A stretch of DNA of 64,000 bases from Brachypterus glaber (GCA_958510825.1 OY294044.1:78910895-78974894), one strand, 5' to 3'. Numbered from the stretch's first letter, positions 1 through 11,478 are shown. The notes: generated from the sequence alone by a model not told the origin. Program-made: numbers and translations.

Positions 1-35
1 CACCCAGGAATGAAATGGGCGTTAAAGATGTTGCT
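1..35 (+). CDS. Nog1: NOG1 GTPase, penultimate exon (3' part)
   Basis: Read from base 3, the frame gives PRNEMGVKDVA and then a consensus donor GTAAGT at 36-41 in phase 0. This joins in frame to the exon at 916. In NOG1/GTPBP4 proteins a 'PR..G..D' segment precedes the lysine-rich terminal helix, which fits. NOG1 is a nucleolar GTPase required for 60S ribosomal subunit maturation. Only the last 11 codons of this exon are in the window; the GTPase domain lies to the left. Confidence 0.8.
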
Positions 36-915
36 GTAAGTATGCAGGGTGTTCAAAGTTTCTTAAAAATAGTCTCCTGCTTTATATTTTCACGGCATGC
101 TCCGAAATACTGGCGCCAGTTTGTAATTATGAACCAGAAAGTGAGATAGGCATATGGTCACGTAGTATGCTTGCATAGTTAATTGAAGTCTAGTTTATAC
201 CGTATAACTTTTGTTATAACTTATAAGGTACCTTTTTTCGGCAGCTTGCTAATATGAATAGCCTATTCACTTAACCTAGCTTAAAGTTTAAAATTGTGAA
301 AACAAAAATTACCGGAGCCAAGTGTTATCTTAATAGTTTTTTCAGACTTTTAACAAAAGTAAACTCTATCAGTATACTGTGACGTCTAAAAAAATTCGCG
401 TGTACCAACCTGAAACTTTTCCTTTCTGGACAAACAAGTATTTATTGAACAAAAAAATAATAGTCAAAAGATTTGCAATCTTTACTTGTTAGGTTTATTT
501 TTTCTAAAATGGGGGTTTGTTTCAACATACATAGCAGTGTGTACGGGTACAAAAGGAACTTGCTAATTACTAAAAAGAAGAAAGATGGCGTTAAATTAGA
601 TGATTTAAAAAATAAATAAATGGCGCCATTTACTAAAATTAAAATAAAATCATTTTCAAATAAACAGTAAATTCTTAGCCTACTACTAAAATATTTAAAA
701 TGTCAAGTTTTAAAAATATTTCAAAATGGACGTCATAGCACCGCCATGTAGCTTTTTAAAAAAATGGCAAGTGTTGCGCCACCTCTGATGTTTATGGAAA
801 AATCGTTTTTATTTATGGCTCATTTCATTGGTCTATTTCTTAGTTAGACATTTGGTTAATATTAGAGTGGTAAATTTTAAACTTATCTTTTCATTCTCTG
901 TTTTCCTTGTTTCAG

Positions 916-1071
916 ATGAAAAATAAATTGGCCAGAATCGCACACAGGGCCATCGCTAAGAAAGTCGGAAGAATGGGTCTCAAGGGAGAGGCTGATAGAT
1001 TCATTGGTACTAAGATGCCCAGGCATTTGTACTCTGGTAAACGAGGAAATGGCAAAACAGACAGAAGATAA
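916..1071 (+). CDS. Nog1: NOG1 GTPase, last exon and C-terminus
   Basis: The exon follows a pyrimidine-rich acceptor (ttgtttcag, ending at 915) and encodes 51 residues before TAA at 1069-1071. The C-terminus contains GLKGEADRFIGTKMPRHLYS and ends GKRGNGKTDRR. This matches the family signature of metazoan NOG1/GTPBP4 tails (GEADR, then K/RHL.SGKR..GK.DRR). The upstream part is basic and helical, as expected for a pre-60S binding tail. The intron (36-915) is phase 0. No clear AATAAA was seen in the 100 bases after the stop. The gene converges on Trpm, whose last exon starts about 10 kb to the right. Confidence 0.93.
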   Translation: MKNKLARIAHRAIAKKVGRMGLKGEADRFIGTKMPRHLYSGKRGNGKTDRR

Positions 1072-1582
1072 AAACAGTATACATTCATTATCAGGTGTTT
1101 GTTTCTATAATTTATTCGTTTAAAATTTTTGACCAATTAATGTAGAAAAATACATTATAATATATATTAGAGTAAAAAAAATAACTAATGTTCTATTTGT
1201 AAAAATATAATGGTTCGTTTCAATATATTACAAAACAGTAAAAAGTTTGATGTATAATTTAAATACATACATATATTTTTTTATACTTTGATCAAGATAG
1301 GATTTTTTTTTAAGTAGCCGAGCCAAGTTTTTATTATATTTATTATTTTAAAACCCTTAAAGAAGGCTTGTTTGTGCTTTAAACAATTTTTTTCTGTGTA
1401 CCACCTGGTACACTGAGTCCAGGATGATTTTTTTAGGCAGTAAAAGGACAAAATTTACGGCAAAACGGGATTAATCATTTTTCGAAAACTGCGCCGGAAA
1501 ACCTCAAATGTGTTAATGTTGTTGGACTAGGGTCTCAAAACGACAATTTGAGATAAGAAAATGCGTGAAACATAGAGATTGG
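1072..1582. other. NOG1 3' flank, nothing further recognised
   Basis: AT-rich sequence with no coding frame resembling a known protein. It presumably holds the NOG1 3' UTR. Confidence 0.4.
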
Positions 1583-1880
1583 ACTTACCATGATGTTAGA
1601 TTTGCTGGTGATGTCTGAGCTCAGAAGTGGTGATGGATAGGCCCCGTCTCTATATTCAGTAACGCGAAAATGTTGTGTTGGTGTGGAACTGTATATCATA
1701 GATGGTATCTATAATCTCCCTTCTGCATAGCGAGTGACCGAAACAGCAATGGCCGGCGGCGATATTGATTGACAATATCGATGTACGTGCTGCATACTGA
1801 ACTAATTACTACTGATATTTCCAGGTGACTTCGATCAACCCGGGTGAGCCTCAATTCACACGCATTGCGGCGTTGCCAGA
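1583..1880 (-). promoter_or_regulatory. Possible 5' exon and promoter of an unidentified - strand gene
   Basis: This segment has clearly more G+C and CpG than its flanks. On the - strand a leader ends ..AACATC-ATG (1591-1589), immediately followed by the perfect donor GTAAGT. An ATG directly followed by an intron is common in housekeeping genes such as ribosomal proteins. Upstream there is GCCGCCGGCCATT and a near-palindromic pair around ATATCGAT, like core-promoter motifs of insect housekeeping genes. No downstream exon was found in the window, and such a gene would run antisense to NOG1. This is inference; it could be a promoter fragment moved by a transposon. Confidence 0.25.
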
Positions 1881-2721
1881 TTCACTGGGCTAAATTTCCT
1901 TTTATTTGAAAGGAAAAAATAATAAATTTATATTTATTATTTGAACGAAACCTAAACAAATGTAAAGAACAGTTTTTTTTTGTGGCAATTAAAATATTAA
2001 TTTTATAAATATATTCTATATTAAAAACTAAAAAAAAAGAAATAGGTGAAAGCGATCTCGAGTTATTGTGGTCACAAATTTCCCGGATACACAGACAGTC
2101 ATACAAACAGAATTACTTTACGGAAGTGGTATTTTCTGGATATAAAACGTAGAGAAACGTAAAAAAAGCATTCAACATTTTTTTTAAATACGCAGAGGTG
2201 GATCTTTTTTTCATTATTTGTTATCAGTCGGGAAAATTGAGCGGTACAGTTTCAGAGGCGATGACTTTTTTAAGGGCAGGAATTTTTAATTTTAATCAAA
2301 ATTATAAAAATATTAATTTAAATATTTCATCAATCTATTTTTTAATCATCGTACAGAGTGATATTGCTAGTTAGATTATAGTTTCAGGCTATTGTTCTCT
2401 TTAGTACCAAGAGTCAACCCTGTACGCTTAGATTGATGTATACCTGTGCGCCATCTATTGCTAGATGTATACTTTTTTTTATGTAGTCGTCAAATTTTCC
2501 GTTAAGGCTCTTTTTCGAGGCGAGTAACTTTTTTCAGGCAGGGGTAAAGCTTTTTTTGAGACTAGAACCTTTTTTTTTAGTCATCAAAAGTTATCCAGTG
2601 TAAAAAGTTAAATTCCTTAATCTATAGTTCGAAGTGTTTTTCGATTTTCTCAAAACGATACGACCTCCTTGATTAGGGGGGGAGGCAGTATTAGCGTCGT
2701 GATTTGTACAAAAATAATTTT

Positions 2722-3148
2722 GTTTTTTCACTACTAGCTTTAGAACATACCATTATTTATCATGTTTTCAGACTGTGAAATTAATTTTATTCACCTATAG
2801 CAATAATTTTTTCTCTCCTAGTAGGAGTAAAAACAATTGATTTCTGTCACTTTAGATGTTTCAGTTTTTTGTGCAATTTTTACTAATTAAACCCAAGAAA
2901 ATAGCTTTAAATAACTTTTTATTTATTAAACATAATTGATTAAAATTTTACCAATTAATACAATCAATAATTAGCTAAGTATTATGAAAATTAAAAAAAA
3001 ACTAAACTTTGAAACGTCAGTTCAAAGTATTTATTTTTGCATTGATCAAGGCTACTTGATTTTTGTGAAAATTTTATGAAATATAATTTCTGTTAATAAT
3101 TTATTTTATTATTTGAATATAGTTAAACAGTGCTAGTAGTGAAAAAAC
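2722..3148. mobile_element. Inverted-repeat element (MITE), copy 1
   Basis: Both ends carry the 17-bp terminal inverted repeat GTTTTTTCACTACTAGC (2722-2738, and reversed at 3132-3148). There is no open frame inside. A reverse-complement copy lies at 41193-41630, next to the same neighbouring hairpin repeat, so the two were carried as a pair. Confidence 0.8.
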
Positions 3149-3172
3149 TAATATATAAACTACGGTAGATCA

Positions 3173-4225
3173 GACTATTATAATAATAATAAAAGAATTT
3201 ATTGAGTCTCTCGAATTTAAAAAGATTCATTACAGGCTCTTCCTATATATATATATATAGATCACAGATATTTAATTTTACATTGCTATAATCAAGATGG
3301 CTGGAGTATAACATTATTTATAACTCCAGCCATCTTGCTTATAATATATCAATATTGAATATTTTAAAATTCACTTTTTTTATTTTCCTTATTCTACTTA
3401 TTTTATTTTATTTTACATTTGGTTTTGTCATTTAAGTTATACATTCTAAAACAACACATATTAAGATGGCATTGCAATGCCCTGTCATTTAAAAAAAAAA
3501 TTTAATGATTTTTTAAAAGAAGTGATTTCCAGACCCTTTATATGACTAGGCAAGTCATTGTATAGTTTTGCCCCCTTGTAATATATGCTGTTCTTACCTT
3601 GTGAAGACAAATAGCGGGCAGTCTCTACATCTGCCTGGTGCCTAGTTTTATGATTATGTCCATCTCCTCTTAATGAGAAACATACATTAGAGTGACGAGT
3701 TTTGTCAAGAATTTGATGTATATACATATTTATTTGATATGGGGATGTTAAAATGTTTATATAGGTTTTCAGTGCTATACCTATAGGAAAGGTTGTAAAT
3801 ATTTTTATTTTTATTATTGCTTTATTCTGTAGGTTTTATAATATACTCTTTTGTAGGGCACCAGACTGATGTGAGATACTGTATATGACAGTGTATTAGG
3901 GAGAAATAGATTGCACGCAATAGTCTATTTGGGATTGTTTATCCTCCGTAATATGCCAATTGGTGTCTATCTCAAGGTACTTAAGTGGGCGTCCCAAGAC
4001 AATGTTACATCAATGTGAAGTCCTAGGTATTTTATCACACTTGAATATTGAAGTGTGATGTCCTCCAGGGCGATCGGGTTGCTTGACTGCAATTTTTGTT
4101 TGGCAACAAACATATATGCTGACTTTTTAATATTTAATTATAGTTTTTGGCTTGTTAGCCATTTTGATATAATTTTAAGATCATGCTTAATATTTTCAGT
4201 TATGACATCTATGGACTTACCTAGC
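3173..4225 (-). mobile_element. 5'-truncated LINE (non-LTR retrotransposon)
   Basis: A - strand insertion carrying the end of a reverse transcriptase, followed by an AT-rich 3' region ending in a TTA-rich tail near 3180-3200. It splits a small hairpin repeat whose two halves remain at 4283-4312 and 3150-3172, and which is intact at 41092-41190. Confidence 0.7.
3485..4222 (-). pseudogene. Reverse transcriptase C-terminal remnant
   Basis: Read leftwards, one frame gives SSVIKYLGLHIDVTLSWDAH (the RT thumb motif 'KYLG...D..L.W..H'). It breaks at a stop near 3970 and, after frameshifts, resumes as QINMYIHQILDKTRHSNVCF and GAKLYNDLPSHIKG, the usual CR1/Jockey-type RT tail ('TR', then 'YN.LP..I'). 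The palm domain and endonuclease are absent. The copy is dead through 5' truncation and frameshifts. Confidence 0.75.
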
Positions 4226-4312
4226 CTCGCACTCTTAAATCCTTAAATATGTACGCAGCTTGGGATTTAATACGCTCGGCTATAAAAAATGTCTTCTCTA
4301 CCTTGGTATATA
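4226..4312 (-). repeat. Half of a hairpin repeat split by the LINE
   Basis: Reverse complement of 41092-41190, sharing the ATACCAAGGTAGAGAAGACA arm and the segment around AGCCGAGCGTATTAA. The other arm is at 3150-3172, beyond the LINE insertion. Confidence 0.65.
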
Positions 4313-5168
4313 ATTACTATTAATTGCGTTATGACCTGTAAACCAAAGAGGTAAAGAAAAAAACACGTACTCTCTTCGAGTTAACTGCAAAGAAATTTTA
4401 TTCACTTGATAATAAAATAGTACATTAATGCACCACTGGCGCCACATTAAATCTAAGTAAAATTTGAACTTTTTGAGTTTTGACAGGTACAAGCCTGTGG
4501 TGCTCATGTTTAAATAAGGGACGTTCTCTGAATTTTATTAATCCTTAATTGAGAAATACACAGATTGAACATCCAAAATGACGTCCTTAGTAGGTATACC
4601 GGGTGTAAAAAATATATAGGGTGTTTAAAAATCGAAAGTTGGTGTTTTTCCGGTTAATCCGGAAGTGACTTAAATATACTTTTTATGTTAAAAGTTGCTG
4701 TTTTATGGCAATAAGAGATTTTTCAAATTTAAAATCTCTAACTTTTAAAATAAAGAAAAAAGGGGGTGTGTCATGTTCTTGTTACACTCAGTATGTCAAA
4801 AAAATAAATAATACCCCAAAAGGTTAGGCTCAGTTTATATTCGGGGTATCTAAGATATCTTATACACTGCCGCACATTAAATTCCGGACACCTAAAAAAT
4901 TGACATTTTTTAAATTTAAGTATTTCGAAAACTAATTAATGGATTTGACTAATTCTTTTTTAGTTTTAAATCTTAAACATTCTCTACTTTTGTTTGTTTT
5001 AAGAACGATTAATTTTTTTTTTTTCGTATTAAAAGCAACAAATAATGTACAACTATGTTTCTTACCCCATCTTCTAGGACTTGCATGGTACGCCACTGCA
5101 ACCGTTTATCAAATTATTAGTCTTTCTTATTGTCCCAGTTTTAATGAATATTTTCTTTTTTATTTTTT
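4313..5168. other. No gene recognised
   Basis: AT-rich. A stretch near 4605-4680 (GGGTGT, then CGGTTAATCCGGAAGTG) resembles the short repeat at 10205-10285 (CAGGGTGTTTTTGTTAACCGG), so it is probably an old transposon end. The + strand ORF starting at 4939 is considered a shadow. Confidence 0.4.
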
Positions 5169-5393
5169 TTACTTGTTTACTTCTGGTTTAGGAGATATCA
5201 GGATTTTCCTGAAAGTTGTCATTTTTTCAGTCAGCTTAAAAGGTACTAAATCAGCAGAGTCTTTTACTTCTTCTTCTTCTACGCTCATGTCTTTTACTTC
5301 TTCTACAGTTTCTTCATCCCGGGGCAACTTTTTATTGCCGCCTGACGGAGGCTTAACGGTGATTTCGCAGAACTTCCGCCGGACGGAGTTACC
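5169..5393 (-). pseudogene. Acidic coding remnant of unknown origin (74 codons)
   Basis: The - strand frame between the stop at 5394-5396 and TAA at 5169-5171 encodes 74 residues. It is a basic start (SVRRKFCEITVKPPSGGNKK), an acidic repeat-like middle (EEVKDMSVEEEEVKD), and a mixed end (PFKLTEKMTTFRKILISPKP). Composition and codon use look more like real protein than the AT-rich surroundings. There is no starting Met near its 5' end, and the frame continues upstream past the TAG as GVEKLEQKKK, suggesting a decayed retrocopy or exon fragment. The longer + strand ORF over this region (4939-5454) is its antisense shadow. I do not recognise the family. Confidence 0.45.
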
Positions 5394-5567
5394 CTATTTT
5401 TTCTTCTGCTCAAGTTTTTCAACCCCAATTTATGTTTTTTATAAACTTGATTAGAAGAAAAACGTAACTCGGTTAAGCTTCAAATTTAAAGCACAGCACC
5501 AATCAAATTCATGTAGTACTTTATAAGTTAACTGAAAAAATGACAACTTTCAGGAAAATCCTGATAT
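5201..5567. repeat. Inverted repeat of about 45 bp with part of the coding remnant
   Basis: Bases 5201-5245 recur in reverse complement at 5522-5567 with about two mismatches. The peptide KLTEKMTTFRKILI is therefore encoded on the - strand at the left arm and on the + strand at the right arm. Confidence 0.7.
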
Positions 5568-6593
5568 AATTGTGATCGAGATCCATTCTCATATTGGAGT
5601 TTTGATAAATCAAAATTAAAAAATTATTATGTCTACTCCAAATTTTTTTTTTGGAGTATAGCCATATTTTAAAAACTAATAAAGTAAGAAAAAAACTTAA
5701 AATAACAAAATTGTTTAAAAAAATAGCTTTTTGTATATTTTTAATAAAAAATGCATACCTAGTTACCAAAAAAATGTTCGTCGGTCTAGTTTTGGCGCTT
5801 AGCTCATTTTTTACAAAAAAAAATTAAGTCACCTTTTTTTTGGTAGAAGTTAAGTTTTAAGTTATATTTTTTTGAATTTTGATAATATCTCTCAACGTTA
5901 ACGAGAAAATGGCAAAAACCTGATTTTTATTCAAAAATAGAAAAAAAAACACTTTTTCACCCCACATTATAAAAGTTCCAATTTTTTTTTAAATGTCTGT
6001 CCAAACTGGGACGATTTGTTTTGTATAAGACTGCAATCGATCATATTTACCCAAAAAACACAGGGAAAATGGCGTACTATAATTGATCTAGCAAGCGGGG
6101 GCATCTTTAGTCTGTGGAAATGCCATAGAACTAAAAAGTTGGATACCTATAGTTTCACGCATATATCACGGTTTTTCTGAACATCGTTGCCCCCTCTAGA
6201 ATTTTCCTCTCCAAAAAAGGTAATCTTTTAAGAAAAATTGATCACAGCGCCCCCTATGCGTTAAAATCAAAACAATTTTTTTATAAAATTATAGTCATAA
6301 GGGTCACAAGTTGCCTAAATTATAAATAAATATATTTTATAACAACAATTTTGAACAAGAATTAAAAAAAATGGGGCTTTTCTGACAAGGTATGATGTTT
6401 TTGTAGCTGTGGGCCGAGTTTGGGGCCCGATCAAGACTAAAATTTGACAATAGGATTGACTTGCATGTAGGAAAGCACAAAAAAAATCAGAAATTCCAAA
6501 CACCCTTACAAAAATATACCCCAAAATTGTGTGAAATTATAGTTAAGTGCATAAAAGCAATGTTTTTTTAAGTTGCCTATTCCCCGCATTTTA
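5568..6593. other. No gene recognised
   Basis: AT-rich DNA with poly(A/T) runs. No convincing coding frame or terminal repeats seen. Confidence 0.4.
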
Positions 6594-7220
6594 GGTTGCA
6601 TATCGTCTTGTAAACTTCCGAACGTCGTATCTCAAAAAAGACAATTCTACAGGAATGAGAAATAACTCTTTCTCGTATTATTCATAGGTTGACAATGTAC
6701 TTTTTTAATATAAACTTAATACATTTTTAATAATTAACTTACCTTAAATCATTTTATTGTGTATAAAATAAATAAAAACCTAATGTTTATAGATACGACA
6801 TTTTGATGTTCAAAATTAATAATTTTTTTAAGATACGAGCTTTGAAACATTATTATATTAATATTTTAACAAAATATAACTAATTATTATAATAATATTA
6901 ATTGTTGAAACATTTAAAGTTCAAAAAGTTTTATAACATGCGCATAAGATGTCAAAAAAGCGTCGCCAAATGCAAAAAGTGCATTCCAGAATAGTCAGAA
7001 AACTAGAATTAAGAGATACGAGGTTTACAAATGTATTAATTTATAATCATCTAAGATACGACGTTACTATTTTGCTTATATTTTTGTTATTTAAAAAAAA
7101 TATCAGGTGAAACATATTTTTTAGATGCAACTTGATAATATAAAGCCTTTAAGTCAAAAATCTCAAAATCGAAAAAAATTGAGATACGATGTCCTGAAAT
7201 TTACAAGGCGATATGAAACC
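6594..7220. mobile_element. Inverted-repeat element with GATACGA motifs
   Basis: The ends are imperfect inverted repeats (GGTTGCATATCGTCTTGTAA on the left against GGTTTCATATCGCCTTGTAA read from the right). The motif (A)GATACGA or its complement recurs at least six times inside. Such subterminal repeats are typical transposase-binding sites in non-autonomous DNA transposons. Confidence 0.65.
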
Positions 7221-7236
7221 TCGTATCTCAACAAAT

Positions 7237-7415
7237 CATTTTTCGGTTCCTTGTACTAATCAACTCTGTACATTATAACTGGTAAGTTATACAAACTTCA
7301 ATTTATAACTCGAATATAACGTAATTTATAAACTAATTGAAATAGTTAATTGGAGTTTGTATATGTATATATCATTCATCAGGTACAGAGTTTATTAGTG
7401 CAAGGAACCGAAAAT
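7237..7415. mobile_element. Short palindromic element
   Basis: The left end TTTTCGGTTCCTTG(TACTAAT) mirrors the right end (ATTAG)TGCAAGGAACCGAAAA; the middle is AT-rich. It abuts the preceding element. Confidence 0.6.
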
Positions 7416-7819
7416 ATATTCTCAAGTCCAGTTAAACTATGATTCGCGACTTCTAGTAGTTCCAAAAACTAAATTAGCACCAAATAGTTTGATTAATAAA
7501 CTAAAAAACATTGTATTATAATAAATCGTTGTGCCCAAAACTCAAGCTTACGGAATGCCGGCAGGTTTTTTTGATTTGTCAGTAGTTTTTTGTGCATTTT
7601 TTTAATGGTAATTTTAATTTTTACTGAAAATTTATTATAAATCTGAATTTTGCTTCTTTTTTTTTAAGTGGCACTTATAAAACTTTTTCCCCATAGACAT
7701 TTCACCTGCTTTGTTTAATAAAGTTCCAGATTTTTCAAAAAAAAAAAAGTCACTGATATTTAAAAAAAAAATATATATATATATATAGCTTTTCCATGAT
7801 ATTTCCCTAATTTTTCCAG

Positions 7820-7858
7820 AATGTGGGCAACCTGTTGGTTAAACAGGTTGCCCACATT
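7820..7858. repeat. 17-bp perfect hairpin
   Basis: The arm AATGTGGGCAACCTGTT pairs perfectly with AACAGGTTGCCCACATT across a 5-base loop. It is isolated, with no adjoining gene; probably a transposon relic. Confidence 0.7.
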
Positions 7859-9001
7859 ACCGCATTAGGCCATTACCTAACGGGATATCTGGTCCTGTTT
7901 ACAGGTAAAAAATAAAAATATTTTTTTCTGTAATATTTAATAACTTAATAAAAAGGTAATTAATTATACATTGACCCGATTTTATTGGTCGTCTTATATA
8001 ATTTTAAGTTAATTGATTTAATGATAAAGAATATCTAAAATAATTTCCTCTAAACATTTAATAATTTTTAATAAAAATTTGTATATTTTTACATGATTTT
8101 ATATTAAAATTTTTGGTTAAAAAAATATTCAGAATTACTTTCACTACAATAATAAATAAAAATCAATAATATAATAAAATCAATAATATAATAATAATTT
8201 TTGATATATCTTTTAAAATTATAGTTTGACCCGATTTTCCGGATCATTCAGTATATTCACAAAGTTTGTGCAATGGTAAAAGTAGAGGAACCAGGAGTGG
8301 AAGTAAATCTAATTCTTGACGCTTTTCACCTTGATAAGGGGCAGGACAGAGAAAACACATAATAAATGATTAAATTAAATCTTAAAAAATACAGTATATT
8401 AAGGTGAGTACCCAGTTCTATATTAACTTTTAATTTCTAAGAATTCGCCAGTCAGCTTTGAGTTTTTAAGAAATTTAGTAAACTTCCTAAGTGTATGGTT
8501 ATTAGAAAATATATGTCTTGTAGATTTGTAAAAAACTAAATTTATGATAATAATAATTTATGTAATTAAAAGTTTTTTATAAATAATTACAAGATATTTG
8601 AAAAGTGCGTGCCTTTCGACTGTCTCATTTGCCTACCTGCTTTCACTGCTGCCACTGATAGGCTAGACTGATAAAAAGAAATAAAATTTGTGTAAAATTA
8701 CAAGAGAGATTACGATGTATTAACTGTAAAATTGTATTGTTAATGATAATTATCATTAACATATACGCAATATATCATCATTTTGTCCAACGTAAATTTT
8801 ATTTATAAAATTTCTACATTTGTACATTTAATTTAAAAGTACTTGCCCTATTTATATTTACTGTTTTATCATAACAAATTAAAACCTTAAATTAAATTTA
8901 GTAAATTCATATGCCGATTATGTGGGTCTTAGCGTCTTGACCCTTCATGAGGAAATAACGTCAAAAATTAAAGAAAAAAAATTCTCAAAATAACCTACAC
9001 T
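7859..9001. other. No gene recognised
   Basis: Very AT-rich, with short duplications such as AATAAAATCAATAATATAAT near 8160-8200 and the small palindrome AATGATAATTATCATT near 8740. Nothing coding was seen. Confidence 0.4.
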
Positions 9002-9171
9002 AGGGCTATTACCGAAAGGTAGACAACTACGCGTAACACTGTACAAAGCAGGGGTAATCGATTAAGAATCGTCGCGTAATCTTATACAGAATCACGTAAT
9101 CTTTAAGAAAATAATTACGTAATCACTGTACAAAAAATTATGGTGATATGTCTACCCCTCGGCTATCACAC
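9002..9171. mobile_element. Short inverted-repeat element
   Basis: AGGGCTATTACCGAAAGGTA on the left mirrors the right end TACCCCTCGGCTATCACAC. The inside has several CGTAATC repeats. Confidence 0.55.
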
Positions 9172-9860
9172 ATAAAAAATTGGTCTGGTGCTCATTTTCG
9201 TCAAGGACTTATCGCATAGGACTCCTATGATAGGAGGGACCTCCTAGGGGCATGGGCCCTCTAAATCTAACCTTGGTGTTTTCTAATCTGTGGAGTCTAC
9301 TGACTAATAGTTAAAGTACACAGTGTCGAATACTTTAGTTTTAGCATCCAGATACTTTTGAAAGTATCCGCATTAAAAAACACACGGATAATTTTTCTCA
9401 GACACTTATCGAATACATTTAATTAGTTAACACTAAAACTTAAAAAAAAATTATTGTCATAAATATATAATACATACATTAAGCATTTAGGCCTAGTATG
9501 AAACTTATCTTTCACGGATAATCCGTGTGTTATGTGGATGAATCCATTTTAGTGAAAAATTGTTTGTTTTTTTAATGGGTTATACATATTTTAACTCCGA
9601 AAATATAATACATTTTGGTGTATTTGAAAACCCCGGTATATATTTTTTTTTATATTATTCTGTTAATGACTATATAAACATCTTATCAAAACATCTGCAC
9701 TAATTTGAAACGTTATGAAAAGAAAAGTTTTGTAAATAGGCAAACACATGCATGTAGTTTAAAAGTCGGTTTTGTGAAAAAAATTTAGCTCATAAGCTTT
9801 TGAACAAAGTTTTTATAAACATAAGTGCGTTATACCAAGGACGCCTTGGTTATACTTACG
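9172..9860. other. No gene recognised
   Basis: Contains scattered GGATAATCCGTGTG and AGTATCC inverted motifs (9345-9540, again near 10100-10140), probably an eroded transposon pair. Confidence 0.35.
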
Positions 9861-9912
9861 GCACTGGATAGGTAGGTTTGTTACGGTACGTAAGTAGTTT
9901 ACACAGTTTATT
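9861..9912. repeat. Solo end of the GAGCACTGG-type transposon
   Basis: GCACTGGATAGGTAGGTTTG and the following TTACGGTACG..GTAGTTTACACA match the left end of the full element at 42796-43832. No partner end was found nearby. Confidence 0.7.
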
Positions 9913-10450
9913 AATAACTTATTTATTCCGAATTACAGGGTATAGAAAAGGTTATATATTTTCAGGAATAAAATTATATTTAATCCATTTAGTAAATAAA
10001 CAGATCTTAACTAAAATGGATTTTTTCACATAGCATGTGAAAGAATCGCAATACAAAAGGATCGACATACTTTAAAAAGTAACACGTGGGTCCAAAGTAT
10101 CCCGATACTTTCAAGGTACACAGTATCCGGATTCCGGACACTTAAGTAGCCAATCCGAATTTCAGATTCCGAACTCTGCTATTAGTGGTGAATAGTAGTA
10201 TAATCTAGTAAACAGGGTGTTTTTGTTAACCGGAAGTGTTTAAATATATGAAAGAAGTGCTTCTTATACATACATAAAACACCCTGTAATTAAGAGAATA
10301 AAGAATGCCTACTATAATACAAAATTTTATGTATTTACACACCTGTACACAGGTTAAAAAACACCATCAGAAGGACCAGCCATAAGAATAGTGTCATTCC
10401 CTTTCTGAGTACCTAAATCGGTTGCGCTTTCCCTTAACTTTGGCCAGACC

Positions 10451-11092
10451 TTAACCCTTAAATGCGCAAAATTTTCAAATTTTCAAAAAAATTAAATATA
10501 AAGGTTTTTTTACCTTTAGATTGTGCTGCATATATACACATATACATACGATGAGCATTTGAGCATATTTTTTTTCACTAATACTGACCTTATTGTCCTA
10601 TTCCTAATTGTCATTGTCGTTCATATTTGATTATTTTAACGATTTATCAAGAACTTTATTAAAAATTCTTTATTTGGGAAAAAAATTTAAACTTTGGTAA
10701 GCTATTGACTAATATTTTTAGGTAAAGAAGATATAACAGATAATTATTATTTTAAATGCAATACCTTACCAGCGCATCTAGAAATGGGTGTGTCTGATAA
10801 GAACATTTTAATTTTATTTTATGTTTTAAATTTTTTATCGATATAAATATTCATTGAGGCGAAATGGCTCAAATTAATAATAATATAAATATATACGCCT
10901 CAAATAAATTATAGATTTTATTTAAAATTAACGGAATATCTTCTGCCACACATAGCTAGTTCATTTAAATTGTTATAAATATCTTGAAGATTTAAGAAAC
11001 CCACACAGTGACCTATTCCATAAAAAAGCATCCAATCAAGAAAAAAATTTGTCAAGTGTAGCATATGTGCTACCGTACGCATTTAAGGGTTA
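10451..11092. mobile_element. piggyBac-like non-autonomous element
   Basis: The left end TTAACCCTTAAATGCG mirrors the right end CGCATTTAAGGGTTAC. A TTAA at the border plus a CCC-starting terminus is the pattern of piggyBac-type elements; the right TTAA is mutated to TTAC. It has no transposase. It lies just past the last Trpm exon and may supply 3' UTR sequence. Confidence 0.6.
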
Positions 11093-11152
11093 CATTTTAG
11101 AAAATACTATCTAGAGATAGTATTTATATACATATAAAGCTATATTTTCGAG

Positions 11153-11337
11153 TCAGCACATAGTTTCAGATTGCATGTGCAGACTGCTCTTGGAGTCGGC
11201 TTTTCCGACCGGTGGCTCCCCCTGCATCGTTGGTAACTTGGACGAATCGATGATGATTGAGGGATGAGGAACTGACGCGGGTTGCTGCAGTTCTCCAGTG
11301 TCACTTGATGAGGAATCTTGGCGCTCACATGAAGAGG
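11153..11337 (-). CDS. Trpm: Trpm last exon, distal C-terminus
   Basis: The acceptor TTTTGTATCAG precedes an exon starting with 2 bases of a split codon (GCC, Ala). It encodes 60 residues (ASSCERQDSSSSDTGELQ, ending SSLHMQSETMC) before TGA at 11155-11153. It joins in phase with the donor G|GTAATT at 17268. The region is Ser/Gln-rich and disordered, with no known domain, as in distal TRPM tails. Two overlapping open frames cover this exon; only this one continues the upstream phase. Confidence 0.65.
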
Positions 11338-11478
11338 CTGATACAAAATGGATCATTATTTTTTTTTGAATATGTCGTCGAATAGAGAATTTTACAAAGT
11401 TTAAAAGTATGTATTACAGAACCCCCTTATTATTAAAAAAAACTTTTCCCCATTGTGTCCCATAAAAATATCAAATAT

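Noticed and set aside
1801..1850. A + strand 22-base micro-exon between TATTTCCAG and GTGAGC
   Set aside because: Both splice signals are plausible but there is no partner exon or frame support.
4939..5454. 171-codon + strand ORF
   Set aside because: Hydrophobic, Phe/Leu-rich product of T-rich DNA. Its second half is antisense to the more protein-like - strand frame at 5169-5393.
7820..7858. Rho-independent-type terminator
   Set aside because: The hairpin is strong, but the DNA is eukaryotic and no gene ends here; more likely a transposon relic.
11140..11346. Alternative - strand frame over the last Trpm exon
   Set aside because: Open but out of phase with the upstream exon; the frame ending SETMC fits the splice phase.
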